From Wyeomyia smithii (Eukaryota > Arthropoda > Insecta > Diptera > Culicidae), in the NCBI RefSeq assembly GCF_029784165.1, contig NC_073696.1, forward strand, positions 178,739,825-178,803,824: a stretch of DNA of 64,000 nt, given 5' to 3'. The notes beneath the pieces were generated by a model. That model did no database searches and was not told where the DNA came from. It saw only the letters and a list, made by a program, of their open reading frames with translations. Both the position numbers and the translations under genes were made by a program. Below are positions 23,109 to 35,125 of this stretch, piece after piece (positions within the stretch are counted from its first letter, which is position 1; each line of letters starts with the position of its first letter).

Positions 23109-26100
23109 CTAAACTGGGGCGTGGATGGATTTCAGGAAAACGTATATAAGGGACATGTAGGATAGGTCACGGCTTGCCAAGACATCACGAACAGGAACAG
23201 CCGACTGCCTACCTTCGGCCTGCAGGGAAGCTATTAATCTAGACCTGGCGTCACGGTATACAGGGCATGACCAAACAACGTGCTCTATGTCGTGATAATC
23301 TTCACCACAGGCACAGATACCACTCTCCCCGAGCCCAACACGACGGAGATGCGCGTCAAATCTATAGTGATTGGACATAAGCCGGGACATCACGCAAATG
23401 AAATCCCGACCTACATCCAACCCCTTGAACCACGGGTTCGTCGATACCTTGGGGATTATGGAATGTAACCACCTTCCCAGTTCCCCCTTGGTCCAAGAAT
23501 TTTGCCAACTGATGATCGTATTCTGACGTACAAATGCGAAAAATTCATTAAAGGCAATTGGTCTTTCATAAATATCACCGTTTGTTGCGCCCACCTTAGC
23601 CAAAAAGTCCGCTTTCTCATTACCCGGTATCGAGCAGTGAGAAGGGACCCACGCTAAGGTAATCTGAATAGATTTTTCGGATAAAGCACTCAGATGTTCC
23701 CGTATTTTCCCCAGGAAATACGGAGAGTGCTTAACATCTTTCATCGATCGGAGAGCCTCAATGGAACTGAGACTGTCCGTAAAGATGAAATAATGGTCCG
23801 TGGGCATTTTTTCGATAATCCCTAGGGTGTACTGAATTGCAGCTAATTCTGCGACGTAAACAGAAGCAGGATTATCGAGCTTATGGGAGACGGTTAAATT
23901 GTTATTGAAGATACCGAAGCCAGTGGACCCATCAAGAAGTGATCCGTCAGTGTAGTACATATTGTCGCAGTTGATGTTTCGATGTTTATTGGAAAAAATT
24001 TTGGGGATCTGCTGCACGCGTAAATGATCCGGGATTCCACGAGTTTCTTCTATCATGGATGTATCGAAAAACACAGTAGAATCAGAAGTATTTGATAAGT
24101 CGACACGATTTGGAATATTCAAAGAAGGGTTAAAATTTTGGGACATGTGATTGAAATACAATGTCATAAAACGGGTTTGAGAATTAAGTTCGATTAACCT
24201 TTCAAAATTTTCAATCACGGGACGGTTCAAGACCTCACATTTGATAAGAATACGAGAAGACAGGCTCCAGAAGCGGTTTTTCAATGGTAGTACTCCAGCT
24301 AAGACCTCCAAACTCATCGTATGGGTCGACTGCATGCAACCTAAGGCGATACGCAAACAACGATATTGTATTCGCTCCAGTTTGATCAAATGTGTGTTTG
24401 CTGCGGAGCGGAAGCAGAAACACCCGTATTCAATAACAGACAATATCGTTGTTTGGTAAAGCCTTATAAGGTCTCCTGGGTGGGCTCCCCACCATTGTCC
24501 GGTTATTGTACGAAGAAAATTCACTCTTTGTTGACATTTTTTCATCAGATACCTCACGTGACAACCCCAGGTGCCTTTAGAGTCGAACCAGACACCAAGA
24601 TATTTGTGTACCAAAACCTGAGAAATCGTTTTACCCATTAATTGTGTTTGAAGCTGAGCAGGTTCATGCTTCCTAGAAAAAACTACTATCTCAGTCTTCT
24701 CCGGAGAGAATTCGATACCTAGCTGTAAAGCCCAAGCAGACAAATTGTCCAAGGTATCTTGCAATGGTCCTTGCAAATCGGCAGCTTTGGCTCCTGTAAC
24801 AGAGATTACACTGTCGTCTGCAAGTTGTCTTATCGTGCATGAGTTTGCCAGACATTCGTCGATGTCATTTACAGAAAAATTGTAAAGAAGGGGGCTTAAA
24901 CATGAGCCCTGGGGAAGACCCATGTAGCTAATGCGAAAAGTTGCCAAATCGCCGTGCGTAAAATGCATGTGCTTTTCGGACAACAAATTGTGCAAAAAAT
25001 TGTTCAAAATTGGAGAAAATCCTTGTCGGTGAAGTTTACCCGAAAGAATGTCAATAGAAACGGAATCAAAAGCCCCCTTAATGTCCAAGAACGCAGACGC
25101 CATTTGTTCTTTGCGAGCATACGCCAGCTGAATATCTGTTGAAAGCAACGCAAGACAATCATTCGTCCCTTTGGCACGGCGGAAGCCAAATTGAGTATCT
25201 GATAGTAGACCATTTGATTCGACCCAATGGTCTAAACGACGGAGTATCATTTTTTCCATCAATTTCCGGATACAGGATAGCATTGCAATCGGCCTATAAG
25301 AGTTGTGATCAGAAGCTGGTTTCCCTGGTTTTTGGATGGCGATCACCTTCACTTGCCTCCAATCCTGCGGTACAATATTTTGCTCCAGGAACTTATTGAA
25401 CAAGTTTAACAAGCGCCTCTTGGCATTGCCGGGTAGATTCTTCAACAAGTTGAATTTGATTCTATCTAACCCAGGCGCGTTATTGTTACAGGACAGGAGG
25501 GCAACTGAAAATTCTGCCATCGTAAAAGGTGATTCAATCGCGTCGTGGCCCGGAGACGCATCGCGAACAATGTTTTGCTCACGAACAGAGTCCGGACATA
25601 CTTTCCTGGCAAAATCAAATATCCACCTACTTGAAGACTCCTCGCTTTCGTTGACCGTTACGCGATTCCGCATTCTTCGGGCTGTGTTCCAAAGAGTGCT
25701 CATTGATGTCTCCCTCGACGTCTCGTTCACGAACCGACGCCAATATCCGCGTTTCTTTGCCTTAGTCAAGCTTTTAAACTTGGTATCAAGCTCCGAATAA
25801 CGTTTAAAGTCGTCGGCATCGTCTGTATCCCGGAAGGTCAGATACGCGTCGGATCTTTGCGTGTAGACATCGGAGCACTCTTGGTCCCACCACGGAGTGG
25901 GAGGCCGTTCTTTGATCGTTACGCCGGGATATTTCTTCGTTTGGGCTTGCAACGCGGCGTCGAGAATCAAGCCCGCGAGGAGGTTGTATTCTTCAAGTGG
26001 TGGATGATGTTGAATCGACTCGACCGCTTTTGAAATCATTTCCTCGTATAACTTCCAATCGACATTCCGTGTGAGGTCATACGGAATGTCAATTGGTCGC

Positions 26101-26816
26101 ATGCGAGTTGACCCGTTATTAATTGAAATAAGAATAGGCAAATGGTCGCAACCGTGAGGATCAAGGATTACCTTCCATGTGCAATCCAACCGTAGCGACG
26201 TCGAACATAAGGATAGATCCAAAGCGCTTGGGCGCGCTGGAGGTTTCGGGATACGGATCATTTCACCGTTGTTTAAAATAGTCATGTCGAAGTCATCGCA
26301 AAGGTTATAGATTAAAGAGGAGCGGTTATCATTGTATGGGGAACCCCAAGCCACGCCATGAGAGTTGAAGTCTCCCAAAATCAAACGTGGCGAGGGAAGA
26401 AGTTCTATTTAATCAAAGAGCAGCCGTTGCCCAACCTGTGCCCTGGGAGGAATATATATTGAGGCAATACAAAGCTCTTTACCTTGTATTGTCATTTGAC
26501 ATGCGACAACTTCGATGCCTGGAATCGAGGGGAGGTTAATACGATAGAAATAATAGCACTTTTTAATCCCTAAAAGTACTCCTCCATATGGGGTGTCTCG
26601 ATCAAGGCGAATAATATTAAAATCATGGAAGTTGAGATCAATATTTGAAGTAAGCCAAGTTTCACAAAGGGAAAATGCATCGTATTTGTTTTTATTTATC
26701 AAAACTTTAAACGAATCAATTTTTGGTACAATACTTCTACAATTCCACTGTAAGACAGAGATAGAATCCTTCATATACGCAGTTGAATTAGGCATCGAAG
26801 GATACAATCGCTGCAA
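23109..26816 (-). pseudogene. I-element ORF2: EN-RT-RNase H, one stop
   Basis: One continuous frame of about 1,235 codons broken only by a TAA at 26409-26411. Domains in order: endonuclease (QWNCRSI near the start, LCETWL, LILGDFNSHGVAWGS just after the stop, DHLPIL); RT (FGFRRAKGT, FLDIKGAFDSV near 25098-25063, GLPQGSCLSPLLYN, QLADDSVIS near 24830-24800 with both aspartates); RNase H (YYTDGS near 23955, ELAAIQYTL, TDSLSSIEAL, NEKADFLAK near 23625-23596); and a C-terminal CACGEDYHDIEHVVWSC knuckle. The likely ATG is 26795-26793, overlapping the ORF1 stop. The stop falls between the first endonuclease blocks and GDFN, so without read-through the enzyme is lost. Role: target-primed reverse transcription. 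Confidence 0.9.
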
Positions 26817-28005
26817 GGAGGGGCCATTGGGCAGTCAACTGCTTCAAAAATGATCTAACTGTTGGGAGGAATGCTGTAAGAAAAATTTTAATTGGATCGG
26901 GTACATTGAAATTTTCAAAAATCCAGTCCACAATGTCAGAAAATTTCACTAATCCAGAGTTTGTTTCATCAACTGGATGTGCAAAAGGAACAACTGGGGT
27001 TTTAGATGTTCCTGGCAGTGCTGGGAACTCCTTCTGGGACTTTAAATTTGCAAGCCCAGGAGGAGTTTGCTTCGATTTTTCCGCAGCACTGTTTGGTTTG
27101 TTCGTACTTTTCTTTACACTTTGGGAAATCTTAGGACCTTTACGGGGAAGTTTAGGAGAAGAAACATTTTTCCTCTTCCTAGACTCCCCAGGATTGGCAT
27201 AAGATGTTCCCGCTGATGAATCGTCAGAATCGATTTCATCAGAGGGCAACAGATCAAAGGGGTTCGATGTTATGGTAGAAGTGGTCACGGTCTTCTTCAG
27301 CATCTCAGCGTAAGGACGCTTTGAACGCTCCTTAAGTGACCGCTTGATTTTATCTCTGCGCTGCATGTACACCGGGCATGTGGAGAGCTCATGCTGGTTT
27401 CCCCACAGTGAATACATTTTTCAGCATTAACACTGCAAGAATCTTCCGCATGAGTCTCCCCACACTTGCTACATCGTGCCTTATTGCAGCAGTAGGCGGC
27501 TGTGTGGCCTAACTGCTTGCAATTGGTGCAATTCATAACACGGGGTACATACAATCGCACAGGCAGACGAACCCGGTCGATCGAGACGTGGCTAGGATAC
27601 ACTCGACAGACAGACTCGAATCGGTTATGACACCGTCGATCTCCACGTCTCGTGCGGGTATGTAGACGCGATACTCGCGTGTGAAGAGCTCAGAGCAAGC
27701 GATAGCATTGGCCTGTGCCAGATCACTGACCACGACACGGAGCTTGTTAGGTCGGACCTTTGAAATTTCGGTCACGGCCTTGTACCCCTTCGTCAGGTCT
27801 TTAGCAATTTCGATATGTTTAAACGCTTTGAATTCACTCCTGCCTTTGGACGAAAATAAACAGTATAGCTGCCCTGTTGAGATCCGTCCGGGTAAAGCCT
27901 GGGGCGAGGGGGGACTGGAGAATGAACAGGGGAGGGGGTAACAGAAGGGTCAGGGTCAGGGGGGTTCGGGGATGGTGGCACGGGAGGCGAGGGATCTATA
28001 TCCAT
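26788..28005 (-). pseudogene. I-element ORF1, zinc-knuckle protein, broken
   Basis: Starts MDIDPSPPVPPSPNPPDPDP (proline-rich N-terminus) and ends at TAA 26788-26790. The middle part (TEISKVRPNKLRVVVSDLAQ) is the conserved core of mosquito I-type ORF1. Three CCHC knuckles follow: CTNCKQLGHTAAYC, CSKCGETHAEDSC and one starting CIHCGE. Frame changes occur near 27815, at about 27606 (where I infer an internal deletion of the segment before the VRLPVRLYVPRV block) and near 27420 within the third knuckle. The last 210 residues (27417-26788) are intact: a basic, Ser/Pro-rich region and an amphipathic end. Role: binds the element RNA. Confidence 0.85.
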
Positions 28006-28449
28006 TGCGCTAAATGTAGCGCACTAGCGCACTAGCGCCGACAAGAACACGTACCTCTTTACTTCTTCCTTCCAGCAGTGGTTGTCCGATCGTTCGAAGC
28101 TGCACCCAAAGCAGCCAGCAGCACCAGTACAGCAGCACCAATACAGCCACCAGCAGTGAGCCGGGTGTGAGATCACTCAGCACAGCGACACGGACTCGAC
28201 TGTCAACTGATGGGCTTGGATTAAAAAGATCTATTCACGGTGCACAGATCAAAACTGCAGCTGGTATTTTGCACCAATACAGCCAAAGTTGTGAGCCGGG
28301 TACAGAACGTATCGACACAACTCACAATCTAGTTGGCCTTTAGCGCGAATAATACACTCTTTTGTTTGGCTATTTGTACACACGGACCGGATTGTAATAG
28401 AACGACCACTTTGCACGTCCGTTTCTGTCGAGTGTTCGACGCGGAATCG
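28006..28449 (-). promoter_or_regulatory. I element 5' UTR, probable internal promoter
   Basis: 444 bp between the 5' target duplication and the ORF1 ATG. The words gcaccaatacagcca and gtgagccgggt occur twice (about 28135-28167 and 28271-28301), so the leader contains an imperfect duplication with a period of about 136 bp. Full-length LINEs of this type carry internal RNA polymerase II promoters here. That is known of the family, not shown by the sequence. Confidence 0.5.
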
Positions 28450-28462
28450 AAGTGCAAAAACT
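28450..28462. repeat. Target duplication of I element, 5' side
   Basis: aagtgcaaaaact, matching 22719-22730 with one A of length difference. Confidence 0.7.
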
Positions 28463-28465
28463 TTG

Positions 28466-31081
28466 TATTTAAATAAAAACTAGTTAGCAAAAGAATAACA
28501 CTGTGTGTAATACTTATTCAATAACGATAAAAAAATAAAAAAATTGTTTTCCTCTATACAAACTTTATGTCTGAAACAACAAATTGTGTGTGATTCAAGA
28601 ACAGTTGATAAACGTGCTTAAAAGAATAAAAAAATATGCATAATTTTTCAAAACAGTTATTCTGGAGACTTGATTAATATTTTTTTTTATTGACTACGTA
28701 AATTTTGGTCAAAAGTGATTAGAACTAATTGTACATTATGTTATATCAATACTATTACAATTTTTATACAAGTATAGTACATTCTTAGTAACAGAATTCG
28801 TGTTTCCACACACTAAAAAATCAAACGGTTTTTGTAACTGTACACCGAAAATGCAAAATTTTCAGTCTTCAACACTAATCCAATAATCAGATACTATTTT
28901 TTTTACCAACCAGCGAGCGCAAATTATCTTAGTAGGGAGTTCTGGTTTGATTTCAACAGCAACGGTCAGCTATTTGACATCTTTGTAAACAACAGAATGA
29001 ACATAATAAAATGAACTTCTTGGTAGCTCTGTTATGAACAACCTCTCCTCGCATTCTATATTTCGTGAGTCTATTGTTCAAAAAAGTTGTGCATAACCGC
29101 TCTGGGATAGTCGAACACGAGTGTTTTGGATAGCAAACAGTGTTTTCTTTCGTTTCTCGTTGAAGCGGAAAAAAATTACACTTACCTAGATTATACTCAG
29201 AGGCGTGTCAAGGAAAACGGCGGCAGTCCTACTGTTATCCAAAACAAAAATGTCCACAGCTTTAAGCGGATATAATTTACGGGATACAATTATTTTTGCT
29301 AGAAAAGTTTCATTGAACATGCATATTTATAAAAAGTCGCTGATCGCGTCATTATTTGTTTTGTTTGCGAAAACAGAGTGTGCTATCCTGTGCACTACAA
29401 AGATAATTTCATGCCCTTAGGTCAAAACTGCACGTTTCATCTGTGCGACATAGAGTGCAACACTGTATGTATATAGAAACAACACTAAGCACTTGTAGCA
29501 GCGATTTCCACTTTAAAGAGCAATATTGACACTAGTCGTTTTTAGACAAAATATATAAACTCGTTGAGTATTGAGTTAATTTAGAAACAAACTTTTTTTT
29601 AAACTGAGCTAGTGGTTATAGCTTTTCTGAATATGTATTGGGAAATCATGTAAAATTATTAAAATCATGTTTCATCTGTTTTTCGATACTGCTTCATCAA
29701 AGCTATGGAACTTGAGTCGATTCAATTTATTTAAACTCTCGAAACTCTGCACAAGTTTCAACTAAATTAGAATTCTCCTGCAGTATCAGTACAGCAGCTT
29801 CTCCTATGTCTCTAAGCAATGTGGAAATGAAAACTCCCACGATGGCACCGGAGCGAATCAAATCAACAGTGCATTAAGGACCCTGGCTGGAGAATTTTCA
29901 ACGATGTTTCTGGTTTGCAAATGAAATGTGTTATGATAAATTATGTAAGGAACGATTTGCGCTTGATATAATCAAATAAGTTTGGATATGTATATTTTTT
30001 TCGGAGTGCATCGATTTTGAGCGTATTTTTGAATCCGCAGCTTGCAGCTTCTGAAACCAATGATTAGCACAAAAAAAACAATGTTAATAATTGGGAGTTG
30101 ATAAAAATAAATAAAAACGAGTATAGTGTCTGTCTCAATATTTATTTTCTTCATTGTTCAAATTGAAGCTTAAAACACATTTTCTACAAAATATAATATT
30201 TTTCTTTATACCTACTTCCGTAAAGTTAGTAATAGCTACCTGAAGATGTTTGAATACACATGAAAACAATTATGTGCTATGTTTGTCTCTGTCTCTAACG
30301 AGTCGAGAGACACTTTACTCTTGAAGCATCCTATCGTATCAACCAGTCTATGTCATCCGGGCTAACAGGCAGCTTGCTAAAATTAGAAGCAAAAATATTG
30401 TAAACATTGACTATAAACCAAATTGGACGGAATCTTTTGTGAACGTCATTGTCTACGAGTGAGTACTAAAGTACCCACTGAACTACAGCTCAACTAGGCT
30501 TCAATAGACAGCTTATACAACTGGTGCGGGTACTATAACAGTCAACAGAAATCAACTGTTACAAAACAGAGCTCCCAATAATAACAGTGTAATCGACGAA
30601 TACCTAAAAATTAATCATAAATAGTACATCAAAACATCGAAATTGTTTTATTGTAAGTTATTTTTAATTGTATATTGTAAGTAAGTAATTGTACGCGAGT
30701 AATCAACTAAGAGTGACACTCGGCTAAAAGATACCGTAACTAGTAGATTTGTTTTAAATGGTAGTATGTCATTTGGCCACGGTTTATCGCATTGAAATAT
30801 CTCTCCTCGGGAAGCGGAGTTCTGCACTTTGAGTATACGTCAAATATGATCAAATCAATCCATGCAAAAAATGCTCGTTTTCCGATGCATTCTATCGGTA
30901 TTGGCTTTCCTGGGTGAAGGCCACCTTCTCTCAGGAGGAATTCATTCCATATATTTATATTTAGGATCACTTAAGTATTTTCGTCACTTTGAAACTATTT
31001 GTAAACTCGATTTTAAAATATGCTTTAAGTTTTATTTTCGGAATCCGATTACAAACAAATGAAAAAAAAAAGTAAAACCTT
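28466..31081. other. No gene recognised
   Basis: 2.6 kb of AT-rich sequence with frames under 80 codons and no motif or repeat that I recognise. Confidence 0.45.
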
Positions 31082-31338
31082 TATACTGCCGCGCATAGCA
31101 AGTCAGTCCCATTTGAATTTTCAGTAAAATTGAGTTATTACGCGTAAATGGTAGCTAACAATGCATAGCTTCGTAACAATGGATGAGCTCAACAAGTTTG
31201 TTCTGAAGAACTGCTGGAAAACATCCGAACATATTGTCCCATCTCGTAAGAAGCAATGTTATAAAATCATATATAAACGCGTTTTTATCGGTTTGCTTAA
31301 AATGCAGGTGGGACTGACATGCTATGCGCGGCAGTATA
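31082..31338. mobile_element. MITE, about 255 bp
   Basis: Inverted ends of about 30 bp: tatactgccgcgcatagcaa from 31082, and the complement of tgctatgcgcggcagtata ending 31338. The ends carry TA, as in Tc1/mariner-type MITEs. There is no coding capacity. Confidence 0.8.
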
Positions 31339-31649
31339 GCTGTGTCAAATTTCAGGGACACAATTATTTTAAACATATGTATAACAGTTTGAAAGAAAAA
31401 TAACAGACTAAGAGACCTAACACGTTGAACAATTTTTCAATAAAATCATCGTTTGGATATGATTCCAGTACTTTACGTTAATAAAACTAGCACCATATGC
31501 TGTCGTTTTCGCGCTGCGTCCTTTATTCCGATAACAGTGCTAACGTACGTGCATTTGTCAAATTGGGAACCACAAAAAATGTATGAGATTGCATGACAGC
31601 GCCCCAGACTACGTATTCGCGCGACGACTGTTGTTTGAATGAAAATTTG

Positions 31650-33775
31650 TTCATCATATCCTGCCCCGTGTATTCGTTCGGCTGTGACCACTCTCGACAT
31701 ATTGAGTTCGCCAGCGAGTTGCTTGAGCTCGTGATTCATCCTTCGCCGTCACACACTGTTCTCCTGCACGCTGCCGAAGAAGGTTCTTAGCACCCGCTGT
31801 TCGAAAACGCGGCAGTGTTCACGTCTCGTGTCCGTAGACGACAACCGGTCTTATGAGTATGTGTGTGAGACCAAACTCTGTTCGAACGCAGATGCTTCTG
31901 AAACCCATAATAGATACGACTCCCGTAGATAAAACGCTTCTGGATTTCACAGCTGGTATCGTTGTCCGAAGTTTTCGATGAGCCAAGGTAGACGAATCAT
32001 CACATTACTGCCTAAGCGGGCCCTGTTGTGCACGACGCCACCATCCAGTATGTATTTTGTTTTTAACGTAACATTTATCTTCAACAGAACATTCGTGTTG
32101 TAGTCTGGTGTATTGCTCTGTAACCGTTTCAAATTTTCTGCCGACAATGTCTACGTCATCGGCAAAACCGATAAATTGACTGTTCAAATTCCACATATGT
32201 TGATCTCCGGTTGTCTCATAACAGCTTCTATCGCATTTTTGTCAGCAGGCAAGAGAGACTATTATTTTGCCGAAGTCCTCTAGTCCACTGGTTTCCATTC
32301 ATCATCGCATTGATCAATCCGGTCAGCTTCCGAGAAAGCTGTTATTATCCCTCTTATAGCTCTATCTAGTCAATCGTATCATATGTGGCTTTGAAATCGA
32401 TGAAAAGGCTTTTTTAAATGTTTTGCCACAAAGTGAAGATCTGGTCCGTTGTTGACTGATTGACTTGCTAATGACAACAGACGTTGAAAGATGACTTGGG
32501 AAAACACTTTGTAGGCAGCATTCAGTATTGTGATCACACCACTGTTCTTACGGTCCAGTTTGTTACCTTTTCTGTAAATAGGGCAGATAACCCCATCCTT
32601 TCACTCTTGAGGCTGCTTCGTTATCCTAAATCTTGACAATCGGTCCTCAAACTTGTCCGGGCTCATCTTGGAGCAGAGCTTACCGATACCATCTTTGCCG
32701 GCCGATTGATGGCATTCTCAAATTCAACTCACGTTGGGAGTGGCACGTTTCCAACCTCCGCTACACCGATGGTGTCATTTTTTTCACCTTTTTGAGCCTC
32801 TTCAAATGTTCATCGAAGTGTGAATTCCCTCTTCCGGTTACTTCACGAACGTCAGTCAGAATACTTTAATTTTTATCACGGCACCTTGCAGCTCACAGCA
32901 CCAAACCTGTGCAGGATGTGTTGAGTTTCTGGTAGAACTTTCGCGAAAATGATTCAGCTGTTCTAGTTTCATGAAATCCTCCTTTTCCTTACCGCGCTTC
33001 TCCTCCAGGAGTAGTTAGTTTTACTGTCTCCTCTTCGGTATATATTGCTCCACATTCTGACGGAGAGAACGTTAGTAGCCGCGCAGCGTTCATCTCGTTC
33101 AACATCTGCCGACACTCTTCGTCGAATTACTCATTTCGTCAATTTCATCCCACGCTAAGAGTCCTTGAAGGAGGTTCAATCAGCTTGCCCTCTGCTTTGA
33201 GCAAATGCGCATAGTTTTTAGTGACGTCGGATTCAGTCGCGCGAGATTGTATTATGGTGGACGTCTAATATTGTTCACAACACAGAAGTTTGGGCGCATC
33301 TTCACCATCACTAGTGATTTGAATCGATGCTGGCGCCTCGGTAAGTTCTGAAATCGATGATGTCCGAGAAGTGCCGACCATCTATCAGTACGTGGTTGAT
33401 TTGCGATTCTGTCTGATTCGGTGACCCCAAGCCTCAAGGTGAACTGTTGTGTGAGGTTATGCTGGAAGAAGGTACTACGTTACGTTGGTCAGCTGGTGCA
33501 CGCTGAAATTCTCAAGTGTCGGTTTGAACTCTTCCTCCCGACCGATCAGAGTGTTGTAAGCCACGATAATGATCTTGATATCATGTATAGGACAGCGGTC
33601 GTATTCGTGCTTCAGCTGTGCGTTGAAAAACAGTACCCAGCATCACCGCAGCTCTGGTAAATACCACTTATGACCACTTTGGAATGTACGTACCATAAAA
33701 TCTTTCCAACAGCGCTACAATATCAAGCTTGTGGTGCCAGTCAGCATCACGCGGAGGGATAAGAGTTACTGGACA
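31650..33775 (-). mobile_element. RTE-clade LINE, decayed copy (family 2)
   Basis: Minus-strand relic of a second RTE family, distinct from family 1. Right to left: endonuclease remnants (about 33640-33250, including EEEFKP, HQLTN and VVVKMRPNFCVVNNIRRPP), poorly preserved RT fingers and palm (33000-32250), then FIGFADDVDIVGRKFETVTEQYTRL (about 32180-32110) with an intact FADD. The C-terminal domain runs to RRRMNHELKQLAGELNMSR (about 31740). Stops and frame changes are throughout. A shorter copy of the same family lies at 39.8-40.6 kb. Confidence 0.7.
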
Positions 33776-33789
33776 AGAGACTAAAGGTA

Positions 33790-35125
33790 CACCAGTGATA
33801 CCACACACTGTTGGAAGGCCTCATATGCCTTATCTATAAGAAGGGTCATCGATTGGATTGTAGTAACTATCGAGGCATTACGTTGCTCAACTTCGCATAT
33901 AAAGTGCTCTCCCGTATCCTGTTCTTCAGATTGAGACCGTTAACGGAATCCTTTGTTGGCGAATACCAGATCGATAAGTTCCGGGAGTATAACTAACCGA
34001 CTCAGTATCTGTTTGTGGATTTCAAGGCGGCATACGATTCAGTGAAAAGAAACGAGCTGTGGTAGATCATGCTGGAACACGGTTTCCCTACGAAACTAAT
34101 TACGCTGAGTCGTATGATGCTGGAGGGATCAAAATCGTGCGTGCGGATAGCTGGCGAGACATCAGCCGCGTTCGTAACGTTGGACGGACTGAAGCAGGGG
34201 GATGCGCCCTATAACTTACTGTTCAACATCGCTCTTGAAGGTGTAGTACGAAGGGCAAACGTGGAAAGAAACGGTACGATCATCACGAAATCTCACATGC
34301 TTGTTGGTTTTGCGGACGGCATCGATATCATCGGTATCAACCGTAAGGCCGTGGAGAAGGCCTTTGTAACTTTTAAGAGGGAAGCAGCGAGATTTGGACT
34401 TGTCATTAACTCTGCCAAAATAAAGTACATGGTAGCTGGTAGAAAGCGTGGGAGTCCCCGTGGTGTTGGTGCTGAGATGCATATAGATGGGGAACGATTT
34501 GAAGTAGTTGACGAATTCGTTTACCTTGGTACGCTTGTGACATGTGACAACGATATGAGCCGTGAAGTGGAGCGACGAGTTGCAGCAGCAAACAGGGCCT
34601 TCTACGGACTACGTAACCAGCCAAGGTCCCGTAGTTTGCAAACCCTCGCAAAACTAGCGCTGTATAGGACGCTGATACTCCCAGTGGCCCTTCATGGACA
34701 TGAAGCATGGACGCTAAAGGAAGCTGATCAACGAGTGCTCGGAGTTTTTGAGCGTAAAGTTCTGCGATCGATACTCGGCGATAAACTAGAAAATAGAGTG
34801 TGGCGCAGACGCATGAGCCACGAGTTGTACCAGGTACACAAACATGCTGATATAGTGAAGGTAATATAGCGGGACAGGCTTCAGTGGGCTGAACATGTAG
34901 CCAGAATGCCTGACGAGAAAGCCGCCAAAACCACCTTCAGTAGAGAACCAGGAAGTGGCCGTCGACTCCGTAGTAGGCCTCGCACGCGGTGGATGTGCGC
35001 GGTGGAAGAAGATGCACGATCTGCTGGTGTACGAGGAGACTGGAGAACGGCTGCCCAAGACAGAAGAAGCTGGATATCTCTAATTCGTTCGGCCCTAGAC
35101 CGGTGAACGGACCGTTAGCCAAAAA
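33790..35125 (+). mobile_element. RTE-clade LINE, 5'-truncated (family 1)
   Basis: Plus-strand copy of the family also found at 51.2-60.1 kb. It starts abruptly within the RT (LEGLICLIYKKGHRLDC) and runs to the natural C-terminus, followed by the family's short 3' repeat tail (aaaagtaaagtaagta, about 35120-35136). It lies 5' side to 5' side with the minus-strand family-2 copy. Confidence 0.85.
33811..35104 (+). pseudogene. RTE reverse transcriptase, truncated
   Basis: RT fingers (KKGHRLDCSNYRGITLLNF), a gap and stop around 33990, then FVDFKAAYDSVKRNELW, a TAG, and a clean 266-codon stretch (34069-34869): GLKQGD, LLFNIALEGVVRR, VGFADGIDIIG, then the C-terminal region. Here the catalytic FADD reads FADG (about 34311-34322), so the second metal-binding aspartate is lost. 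A further stop (34867-34869) precedes the RPRTRWMCAVEEDARSAGV tail. Inactive. Confidence 0.85.

Larger units (their letters stand above)
22731..28449 (-). mobile_element. I-clade LINE, full length, 5.7 kb
   Basis: Minus-strand non-LTR retrotransposon with a 5' UTR (28449-28006), ORF1 with zinc knuckles, ORF2 with endonuclease, RT and RNase H, a 3' UTR and a short poly(A) (the T-run at 22730-22743). The same-frame RNase H domain C-terminal to RT, plus a CCHC ORF1, places it in the I group (I factor and its mosquito relatives). A flanking duplication marks both ends. ORF1 has three lesions and ORF2 one stop, so this copy is near-complete but not autonomous as written. Confidence 0.9.

Noticed and set aside
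25336..25800. Plus-strand frame of 154 codons
   Set aside because: Antisense to the I-element ORF2 and without a motif.
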